A stretch of 9,734 bases of DNA from Alphaproteobacteria bacterium (GTDB taxonomy: Bacteria > Pseudomonadota > Alphaproteobacteria > UBA828), in assembly GCA_030604165.1 (NCBI GenBank), contig JAUVWK010000083.1:1-9734 (forward strand), read 5' to 3'. Below the pieces are notes generated by a model. It was not told where the DNA came from and did no database searches. It saw only the letters and a list, made by a program, of their open reading frames with translations. Numbering within the stretch: position 1 is the stretch's first letter; every line of letters begins with the position of its first letter. This document shows positions 1-5,515 of this stretch, in pieces. The position numbers were made by a program, and so were the translations under genes.

Positions 1-2
1 AG

Positions 3-347
3 CGCAACGATACCGACGTGCGGGAAATTCTCCGCCTCATCGCGGTGATCCGGAATAAGGAATATCAACGCGGCTGGCGCGATGCGGTGAGCGCCATGAA
101 GACCGCGGTGGAAAACATTCAGAACGCGGGACCGGTGGCCGAGACCCCGACACCCGTGGCCGAGACCCCGACGACCGTGGCCGAAGCCCTGACGCCTGTG
201 GCCGAAGCCCTGACGCCTGTGGCCGAAGCCACTACGCCCGAGGGCGACGGGCGTGTCCGCTATATGGAAGCCGCGCCTTCGAGCGGTGAGACGCCCGACG
301 CCGAGCAGCAAGAGAGCCCGACGATCCGCGACGTTGGACAACGCTGA
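3..347 (+). CDS. C-terminal part of an unknown protein with a Pro/Ala/Thr repeat tail (5' end outside window)
   Basis: The reading frame is open from the first in-frame codon at 3, and no ribosome binding site precedes the GTG at 18, so the gene probably begins to the left of the window. About 40 residues of charged, probably helical sequence come first (containing EYQRGWRDAVSAMKTAVENI). A low-complexity tail follows, made of repeats of the type VAETPTP / VAEALTP, then an acidic hydrophilic end. No family is recognised. The tail could be a linker or surface-exposed stalk, or simply disordered. The gene ends in TGA and converges with the crotonase gene, whose stop is 37 bp away; no clear terminator hairpin lies between them. 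That it is a real gene is inferred from the intact frame through the repeats, which have a period divisible by three. Confidence 0.55.
   Translation, partial: RNDTDVREILRLIAVIRNKEYQRGWRDAVSAMKTAVENIQNAGPVAETPTPVAETPTTVAEALTPVAEALTPVAEATTPEGDGRVRYMEAAPSSGETPDAEQQESPTIRDVGQR
135..239 (+). repeat. Five tandem 21-bp units inside the first gene
   Basis: Units begin at 135, 156, 177, 198 and 219, each starting GTGGCCGA. The first two are near-identical (two differences), the third and fourth are identical, and the fifth has diverged. Each unit encodes seven residues (VAETPTP, VAETPTT, VAEALTP, VAEALTP, VAEATTP). The A-A-B-B pattern suggests stepwise duplication by slippage or unequal exchange without loss of frame. 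Confidence 0.9.
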
Positions 348-384
348 GGGCTTCGCGTCCGTTCGGCCCCGGCGACGCTCCGCC

Positions 385-1155
385 TCACGACCATTCGGGC
401 TGCCGCTTTTCGCGATAGGCGGCCATCGCCTCGTGGAAATCCGGTGAGGCCGTGGCCCGGTCCTGGCGTTCCTTGTAGAGCGCGAAAAACGTGTCGAAGT
501 CGCGGTCGAAACATTCGACCAGCATCGCCTTCGATAGGCGGCAACCCTCGGAGTTGACGGCGGCGTAGCGTGCGGCGATCTGCTCGAACTCGGCCAGCGC
601 CTCGTCCTCGCCGACCAGATGGTCGACCAGGCCGATTCGTTCGGCCTCGCGGCCATCGATCATGTCGCCCGATATGATCAGGCGTTTGGCCCGGCCGAGG
701 CCGATATACCGCGCCAGGCGGAGCGTGCCCAATCCCGGGATCAGGCCTTCCTTGATCGCCGGCACGCCAAGCTTCGCCGAGGGCGTGCAGACGCGGATGT
801 CGGCGGCGAGCGCGAGCTGAAGGCCGCCGCCGATGGCATAACCGTGGATCAGGCACAGCACGAGCTTGTCCATGGTCTCGATGCGGCGCAGCGCGCGGTC
901 CCACAGGTCGAAGTAGCTATTGTCGATCTTGCCCGCCGACAGGTCCTTGAGGTCGATGCCTGTGGAAAACGCCCGTCCCGTGCCGGTGATGGTCACCAGG
1001 CGCAGCGCCGCGTCGCCTTCGATCTTCTCGACGAGCGCGTCGAACTCGCGCGCCCCGGTCATGGCGACGGCGTTCAGCAGTTCCGGTCGATTCAGCGTTA
1101 TGCGCGCGTGCGCCCCCTCCACTTCATAAATTAGCGTCTCGTACTCTGCCGGCAT
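385..1155 (-). CDS. Enoyl-CoA hydratase/isomerase (crotonase) family protein lacking both hydratase glutamates
   Basis: The 256-residue product has normal length for a single-domain crotonase, enzymes that act on acyl-CoA thioesters in the cytoplasm. Visible signatures are NRPELLNA (22-29), the first oxyanion-hole segment AFSTGIDL (62-69), the second segment GYAIGGGLQLALAADIRV (105-122), and GLIPGLGT (137-144) followed by the typical helical C-terminal part. In rat enoyl-CoA hydratase the two catalytic Glu lie in the GGGCELA and GQPEI segments; here they read GGGLQLA (Gln113) and GVPAI (Ala133). A plain hydratase is therefore unlikely; an isomerase, hydrolase, decarboxylase or other crotonase reaction is possible, and the substrate cannot be read from sequence. 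The ATG at 1155 is preceded by a good ribosome binding site (GGGAAGGAAA). The gene lies 35 bp downstream of the interrupted dehydrogenase on the same strand, so the two are probably co-transcribed. It ends in TGA. Confidence 0.93.
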   Translation of the reverse strand: MPAEYETLIYEVEGAHARITLNRPELLNAVAMTGAREFDALVEKIEGDAALRLVTITGTGRAFSTGIDLKDLSAGKIDNSYFDLWDRALRRIETMDKLVLCLIHGYAIGGGLQLALAADIRVCTPSAKLGVPAIKEGLIPGLGTLRLARYIGLGRAKRLIISGDMIDGREAERIGLVDHLVGEDEALAEFEQIAARYAAVNSEGCRLSKAMLVECFDRDFDTFFALYKERQDRATASPDFHEAMAAYREKRQPEWS

Positions 1156-1190
1156 GAATGTTTCCTTCCCTGTGTCATCGTTCCTTGGTA

Positions 1191-2330
1191 TCAGTCGGCT
1201 TGGCGCAGCCGGAACACGGCCTTGTCCGAGATAATGTAGAGCTCACCGCGCGCGTCCTCGCCGAACGAGGTCACGTGCCCGAGCTCGCCCACCGCCCATT
1301 GCCGTCGGTCCACGGCCTTGCCGTCCGAGAGGCGGAAGCTGCGCAGAAACCCGCTGCAATAGTCGGCATAGAAATAGTGCCCGCGCAGCGCCGGCATCGC
1401 GTTGCCGCGATAGACATAGCCACCGGTGATCGAGCAGCCGTCGTCATGGCCGTATGCCATGATCGGCAACACAAGGCCGGCGCTCTCGCAGGCGGCTGCC
1501 GCCGGGTAGCAATGGGCGCCTTCCATGACATTCCAGCCATAATTCAGGCCGGGCGCGGCGCTCAGGGTCGCGTTGACCTCTTCCCACGCGTTCTGGCCCA
1601 CGTCGGCGATATAAAGCCGGCCGGCCTCGCGATCGAAGGCGAAGCGCTACGGGTTGCGCAGTCCGTAGGCCCAGATTTCGCCGCGCGCGTCGGGCTTGTC
1701 GGCGAACGGATTGTCGGCGGGGATCGCGTAGGGCTCGCCCCGGTCGACGTCGATACGCAGCAAGGCGCCGAGCAGTGTCGCCCGGTTTTGGCCATGCCCC
1801 TTGGGGTCGCCGCCGCTGCCGCCGTCGCCCATGGCGATATACAGCATGCCGTCCGGGCCGAAGGCGATGTGGCCGCCATTGTGATTGGCGTAGGGCTGCT
1901 CGATCTTGAGCACCAGCTTGGCCGTTCCGGGGTCCGCGCGATCCGGGTGTTGGCCCACGCGATAGCGTTCCACGCGGGTATGGCCGGTCTTCGCTTCGGT
2001 GTAGTTGACATAGAAATAGCCGTTGACGGCGTAATCGGGGTGGAAGGCGACACTGAACAGCCCACGCTCGCCGCCTTTTGACGCGCGTTTCCGGATATCG
2101 AGAAACGGCGTTTGCAAGAGCGCGCCGTCTCGGATGATGCGAATGCGCCCGGCTTGCTCGACCACGAACAACCGGGCGTCGGTCGGCGGGGCGGTCAGAT
2201 AGAGCGGGTCGGACAACTCCCTGGTCACGACCTCCAGCGCGAGCCCCGCTGTTTCGGCCGGCGCCGGGGCGGCAGCACAGCCCGCGAGTGCGAACGCGAG
2301 CGCCGCCGCAAGGGATGAAAATGTGCGCAT
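1191..2330 (-). pseudogene. PQQ-dependent aldose sugar dehydrogenase-like lipoprotein (GSDH family) with an in-frame amber stop
   Basis: Reading through one TAG (complement of 1647-1649, codon 228) gives a 379-residue protein covering the whole soluble glucose/sorbosone dehydrogenase beta-propeller, close in length to E. coli YliI/Asd. The chosen ATG at 2330 gives a lipoprotein signal peptide with lipobox LAGC (Cys18; Ala at +2). The reverse strand carries AGGAGG about 13 nt and AGAGG about 4 nt upstream; an earlier start at 2438 would bury the signal peptide. Family segments before the stop are GGERGLFSVAFHPDY (86-100), NHNGG with the likely catalytic-site His150, and GDGGSGGDP (168-176). 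Those after it are DVGQNAWEE, LNYGW, SITGGYVYRG and FGEDARGELYI, all in the same frame. The interruption reads GLRNP-stop-RFAFD where relatives have GLRNPWRF, so TGG has become TAG. The expected product is a periplasmic or outer-membrane-anchored sugar oxidase; as written only 227 residues would be made. Sequencing error or very recent mutation both fit. Confidence 0.88.
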
Positions 2331-2490
2331 CGAACCTCTGTCGCCTCCTGTTTTGCCCCGACGCCCGTATGTCGAAGATAGGTCTTGGCGGCCTCCGGGG
2401 CGAGCCCGGCGGAGCGTGCCGCAATCGACTCTTGCCACTTGGTCGAATAATCTCCAGAGCGAGACAGCAGTGGGGAACCGGAGCAGGGTG

Positions 2491-2967
2491 ATGAGCGGCT
2501 TATCGCGCGACGACTATGTGAAACTGGTCGAGACGGATTATTTCGGCAGTGTCATGAAGCAGGACTTCGCGGCCGTCGTGGCGTGTTTTACCGACGACGC
2601 CACGGTCACGATCTATCACGGCGACGCCGCGCCCCGGATCTTCAAGGGTGCGCCAAAGGCCGGCGAAACGCCTTTGCCTGCCTTCTTCGAGCATCTCTTG
2701 GCCAATTACGACCCGATGTTCGACGAGTTCGTCCATTATGTCGACGCGGCGGCCGAGCGCGGCGCCGCGACCTTTGCGGTGCGCCTTACGCCGAAGCCGG
2801 CGTCGGCCTATCGGGACCATGGCGTGCAGCATTTGCGGAACTGCAATTTCTTTGAATTTCGCGACGGCAGGATCCACGACATGATCATCTATTACGCCAA
2901 TCCCGCCAGCGGCGGCGCGGGCGAGTCGGCCGAGGCCAAGCCGACCGGATTTCCGCAAGAGGTCTGA
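2491..2967 (+). CDS. NTF2/SnoaL-like fold protein
   Basis: The 158-residue product looks like the SnoaL/NTF2-like superfamily, small cone-shaped alpha+beta proteins that act as isomerases, hydrolases, dehydratases or ligand-binding partners. Typical features are the N-terminal helix with a tyrosine/phenylalanine pattern (YVKLVETDYF), VVACFTDDATVTIY after it (the usual 'F.dDa.v' element), AFFEHLLANYDPMF, and the paired strands RNCNFFEFRDGRIHDMIIYYANP near the end. This is a fold-level assignment; substrate and reaction are unknown. The ATG at 2491 was chosen because upstream sequence in the same frame is Arg/Pro-rich and unlike the family; a GTG at 2488 is equally possible and only a weak purine-rich site precedes either. 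It is divergent from the sugar dehydrogenase gene and sits 38 bp before the Gfo/Idh/MocA gene, suggesting co-transcription and perhaps a shared substrate. Confidence 0.8.
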   Translation: MSGLSRDDYVKLVETDYFGSVMKQDFAAVVACFTDDATVTIYHGDAAPRIFKGAPKAGETPLPAFFEHLLANYDPMFDEFVHYVDAAAERGAATFAVRLTPKPASAYRDHGVQHLRNCNFFEFRDGRIHDMIIYYANPASGGAGESAEAKPTGFPQEV

Positions 2968-3005
2968 CGCGAAGCGCAGGCCGACCAAACAAGTGGGAGA
3001 AGGTC

Positions 3006-3977
3006 ATGGCGAAGGCGAAACTCGGTTGGGGCATCATCGGCGCCACCGGTTGGGGCGATCATACATTCGCGCCGGCCGTGACCGGCGCCAGCAACGCCGC
3101 CTTGAACGCCGTGCTGAGCTCCCGGGCCACGCACGCACGGGCCTTTTGCAAGCGCCACGGCGCGGCCAACGGCTATACCGACCTGGCGGCGTTCCTTGCC
3201 GACGACGGCGTCGACGCGGTCTGGATCGCCAGCCCAAACCACCTCCATGCGGAACAGGCGATCGCCGCGCTCAAGGCCGGCAAGCATGTGTTGTGCGAAA
3301 AACCCATGGCCGTGACCTCGGCGGATTGCCGCGCCATGATGCGGGCCGCAAGCCGGGCGAAGCGTCTGCTCAGCGTCGGCTATAACACGCGCCACCATCC
3401 GCGCTGCCAGGCGCTGCGGGCCGACTGGGTGGCCGGCAAGTTCGGCAAGCCGGTTCATGGGCGCGTGCATTTCTACTATGCCTATCCGGAGCTGCCGGCC
3501 AAGTGGCGCCGCCGCCGCGAAACCAGCGGCAGCTGGGTCATGGGCGACGTCGCCACCCACGCGGTCGATCTCTTGCGCTGGTTTCTCGGCGATGCGGCCG
3601 AAGTCAACGCCCATTTGACGCGACGGAGCTGGCGCATCCAAAACGACGACCACGCGCTCATCATGCTGCGCTTCAAGAACGGCGCGGTGGGCTCGGTTTC
3701 GGCCTCCACCGGCGCGCCCAGCCCAAACTCGCGGATTGAGCTCTACGGCACCGAGGGTTATGTCATTTTCGACGGCGTGGTGCTGGGCTTTCCCGGCAGC
3801 TTGACTGTCGGCTACCGCAATGGCCGCAAGCGGACCGTCCCGCTGGCCGCCGTCAAGACCTATCAGCGCCAAGTGGAGAGCTTTGGTCGCGCGGTCGCTG
3901 GCAAGGGCGAATTCCCGGTCAGCGCGCGCGACGGCTTGGCCAATTTGGAGATCCTCGAGGCGGCGCGCGGCTGGTAG
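3006..3977 (+). CDS. Gfo/Idh/MocA family NAD(P)-dependent oxidoreductase
   Basis: The 323-residue product has the standard two-domain layout. The N-terminal Rossmann domain carries GWGIIGATGWG (7-17) for dinucleotide binding, SPNHLHAEQAIAALKAGKHVLCEKPM (76-101) with the conserved EKP motif (Lys99), and the family's helix-strand pattern. The C-terminal alpha/beta domain contains GDVATHAVDLLRWFLG (180-195), matching the family's D-x-G-x-H-x-x-D element with Asp181, His185 and Asp188. Relatives oxidise or reduce sugars, inositols and related polyols in the cytoplasm; the exact substrate is unknown. The ATG at 3006 has a good site, GGGAGAAGG, just upstream. It follows the NTF2-like gene closely and ends in TAG, an argument that TAG is an ordinary stop in this genome. 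No metal-site or membrane features are seen. Confidence 0.93.
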   Translation: MAKAKLGWGIIGATGWGDHTFAPAVTGASNAALNAVLSSRATHARAFCKRHGAANGYTDLAAFLADDGVDAVWIASPNHLHAEQAIAALKAGKHVLCEKPMAVTSADCRAMMRAASRAKRLLSVGYNTRHHPRCQALRADWVAGKFGKPVHGRVHFYYAYPELPAKWRRRRETSGSWVMGDVATHAVDLLRWFLGDAAEVNAHLTRRSWRIQNDDHALIMLRFKNGAVGSVSASTGAPSPNSRIELYGTEGYVIFDGVVLGFPGSLTVGYRNGRKRTVPLAAVKTYQRQVESFGRAVAGKGEFPVSARDGLANLEILEAARGW

Positions 3978-3984
3978 CGCGCGC
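3963..3984 (+). terminator. Possible short GC hairpin at the end of the oxidoreductase gene
   Basis: GCGCGCG (3963-3969) can pair with CGCGCGC (3978-3984) around an 8-nt loop that includes the stop codon. No T-run follows, so this is at best a weak or Rho-assisted terminator. GC-rich alternating sequence makes chance pairing likely. Confidence 0.2.
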
Positions 3985-4197
3985 GGCAAGGCCACCCACC
4001 GCCTCGTCCATGCCAAAAAAAATCGATTGAGTATGGCCGGCCGGATGACGCCGGCACTCGGTCCCGCTATGCTAATGGGGTATCGGTCGACTGGCCAATC
4101 GGGTAATACGGGATCGCGACCAAAGGGCCGCTATCGGGGCTAGACCGGCACCGGCCGACAACGATTAATTTGTGGATTTGGAAAGATCATTCTGACG
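3985..4197. other. Intergenic stretch without a recognisable gene
   Basis: The 213 bp hold an A8 run (4015-4022), several short GC palindromes and an AT-richer stretch at 4161-4190 just before the lipoprotein gene, which may carry its promoter. No convincing -35/-10 pair with 16-18 bp spacing was found, and no open frame has coding character. Confidence 0.4.
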
Positions 4198-4626
4198 ATG
4201 AGAATCACGAATTGGGCGATGGTGGGCCTCGCGGCCGTTATTTTGGCCGCGTGCGCCACCGAGGAAACACCGCAGGAGGTCAAGGTCGCGCCGGTTCAGA
4301 AATTGGCGAGCGGCGAAAGCCAACGCCTATTCGGCGCCTTTCTCGTCTCCGAGTTCGGCTCCTTGTTGGACCGCAACGATCGCGTGTTCGCCGAACGCGC
4401 CGCCCAGCGCGCGCTGGAGACCGAACCCATCGGCAACACCATGAGTTGGTCCAACCCGGATACCGGGCATTCGGGCGCGGTGACGCCGACCTTCACCTAT
4501 CAACGCGACGACAACATGTATTGCCGCAATTACAAGTTCAGCTTCACGATCGGCGAGGTCACGCGCGAGGCGACCAGCACCGCCTGCCGCGAGCCGGGCG
4601 GGCGCTGGAAGGGCGGCGAGGCCTAA
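4198..4626 (+). CDS. RT0821/17-kDa surface antigen domain lipoprotein
   Basis: The 142-residue product begins with a lipoprotein signal peptide: MR, a hydrophobic stretch WAMVGLAAVILAAC, and lipobox LAAC with Cys19. The +2 residue is Ala, so the outer membrane is the expected destination. The remainder matches the surface antigen domain known from the rickettsial 17-kDa antigen: ALETEPIGNTMSWSNPDTGHSG, then a proline/threonine strand, CRNYKFSFTIG, and the closing ACREPGGRWK. This C-terminal domain often follows a glycine-zipper segment in other proteins; here the zipper is absent and replaced by a short charged region (about 20-60). Function is structural or unknown. A weak site (GGAAAG) lies about 12 nt before the ATG. 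The gene ends in TAA and converges on the repeat-protein gene across a perfect hairpin. Confidence 0.82.
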   Translation: MRITNWAMVGLAAVILAACATEETPQEVKVAPVQKLASGESQRLFGAFLVSEFGSLLDRNDRVFAERAAQRALETEPIGNTMSWSNPDTGHSGAVTPTFTYQRDDNMYCRNYKFSFTIGEVTREATSTACREPGGRWKGGEA

Positions 4627-4631
4627 CGATT

Positions 4632-4650
4632 CGGCGGCCCTCGGCCGCCG
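4632..4650. terminator. Perfect hairpin between two convergent genes
   Basis: CGGCGGCC (4632-4639) pairs fully with GGCCGCCG (4643-4650) around a 3-nt loop. It lies between the lipoprotein stop (4624-4626) and the stop of the opposing repeat-protein gene (4656-4658). The position suits a shared bidirectional terminator. There is no proper T-run on either side, so termination may be incomplete or Rho-dependent. Confidence 0.6.
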
Positions 4651-4655
4651 TACGA

Positions 4656-5279
4656 TCAGGTTTCCGAGCCGCTGCCGAAGTTCATGCAGGGCACCGCGGT
4701 CGCGTTCGGCGCGCTGCTCTGCAAGATGTCCACGCCGTCGCCGCCTTCAGGCAGGTCGTTGTCTTGGTCGCCGTCGAGAATATCGGCGCCGTCCTGGCCC
4801 AGTAGCGACTCGTTGTCGCTGCTTCCCTCCAGCGTGGCGGCGCTGTCCGGCGCGCTCGTTCCGAGCCCCAATTCTGCCGCGGCGGCGGGTTCCGCCGGCT
4901 CGCCGGCGCTCGCCGGGCGGCCCGCGCCCAGTATCTTTCTCAGCGCGACCGCGGCCACCAGCGATATCACCGCGCGGGTTCCGAAGGCGCCGGTGGATTT
5001 CGCGGCCGCCAAGATGCGCGCCGCCTGGGAAGGCGCCTGCTGCACCGCTTGCTGCACGATCCTGGGGGCGAGGTGCGGCGCGAACTCGATCGTCCGCGCG
5101 ACGATCGCCGCGGCATCGTCCGGGTGCCGCGCGATGGCGTCGCTCAGGCGCTCCAGGGCGGCGCGGTCGTGGCGCTGGCCCTCAAGGTCGGGCGACGCGG
5201 CCCGCGAAATCGGCAGCGCCAACCCTTCCGGCTCTGCACACGGGGCTCCATCCGTTTTACGGGACGCCTTGCTATCCAT
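4656..5279 (-). CDS. Unknown repeat protein: three 15-residue helical repeats, hydrophobic segment, three RTX-like nonapeptides
   Basis: From the ATG at 5279 the product has 207 residues. It has four parts: a polar N-terminus; three back-to-back 15-residue repeats (52-66, 67-81, 82-96), each with the pattern P-x-x-A-x-x-I-(V/L) followed by a small/polar helix half; a hydrophobic segment RAVISLVAAVALRKILGAG (102-120); and an Ala/Pro/Glu linker leading to three nonapeptides GQDGADILD, GDQDNDLPE and GGDGVDILQ (161-187). The last set follows the GGxGxDxLx pattern of calcium-binding RTX repeats; the middle one is degenerate. RTX repeats normally form calcium beta-rolls in exported proteins, but three is few, and no N-terminal signal peptide is seen. 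A GTG at 5318 would add 13 residues without a ribosome binding site; the ATG has only a weak GGGAA. The upstream region has CtrA-type boxes. No known family is recognised; function is not assigned. Confidence 0.7.
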   Translation of the reverse strand: MDSKASRKTDGAPCAEPEGLALPISRAASPDLEGQRHDRAALERLSDAIARHPDDAAAIVARTIEFAPHLAPRIVQQAVQQAPSQAARILAAAKSTGAFGTRAVISLVAAVALRKILGAGRPASAGEPAEPAAAAELGLGTSAPDSAATLEGSSDNESLLGQDGADILDGDQDNDLPEGGDGVDILQSSAPNATAVPCMNFGSGSET

Positions 5280-5356
5280 GACCGATTCCCGATCCGCTTC
5301 GACCAATTTCCCGAACACCGGTCGGCGGACTTACGCTTCGCTTGGAACCGAGCGCT

Positions 5357-5407
5357 AATATACTCGGTTAAGGAAGTGTTACCGGGCGATGGTTAACAAT
5401 CTGTTAA
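5357..5407 (-). promoter_or_regulatory. CtrA-type promoter region: perfect and near-perfect TTAA-N7-TTAA boxes plus a -10-like element
   Basis: The box at 5393-5407 is TTAA, seven bases, TTAA, a perfect match to the alphaproteobacterial CtrA site, embedded in a perfect inverted repeat GGTTAAC/GTTAACC (5391-5397 and 5403-5409). A second box at 5368-5382 reads TTAA-N7-TTAC, one base off. On the minus strand a TATATT lies at 5357-5362, downstream of both boxes, so the nearer box would overlap or abut the -35 region of a promoter pointing into the repeat-protein gene. A GATTC (GANTC, CcrM methylation type) sits at 5284-5288, in the presumed leader. TTAA is rare in the rest of this GC-rich window. 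CtrA binding itself is inferred. Confidence 0.6.
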
Positions 5408-5490
5408 CCGCTGACACAAAATGGCCACAGCCCCGTTCGGCGCGCGCCCTCAGCCGCATCGTATGGGGCCGGGTGTGAGAGAGGATATAT

Positions 5491-5502
5491 TCTGATATCA
5501 GA
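5491..5502. repeat. 12-bp perfect palindrome near the histidine kinase stop
   Basis: TCTGATATCAGA is a perfect palindrome 14 bp beyond the kinase stop codon, in an AT-rich pocket. It could be a protein-binding site or chance; it is too AT-rich and short to be a good terminator. Confidence 0.4.
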
Positions 5503-5515
5503 TAGTTACGTGGCG

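Noticed and set aside
1647..1649. Amber codon as genome-wide recoding or as a programmed selenocysteine/pyrrolysine-like site.
   Set aside because: TAG ends three other genes in this window, the position is a conserved Trp, and no stem-loop typical of recoding was noticed nearby.
1158..2081. A 307-codon plus-strand open frame opposite the sugar dehydrogenase, which could suggest the dehydrogenase is not the real gene.
   Set aside because: The minus strand carries a lipoprotein signal and many GSDH motifs on both sides of the amber codon, whereas the plus-strand product matches nothing known to me.
2331..2490. Candidate sigma-70 promoters in the divergent intergenic region (TTGCCA at 2432-2437, AATAAT at 2446-2451).
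   Set aside because: The spacing between the two elements is only about 8 bp, far from 16-18, so they do not form a credible promoter.
2892..4016. A 374-codon minus-strand open frame opposite the Gfo/Idh/MocA gene.
   Set aside because: It mirrors a well-supported oxidoreductase; its product is low in complexity with no family motifs.
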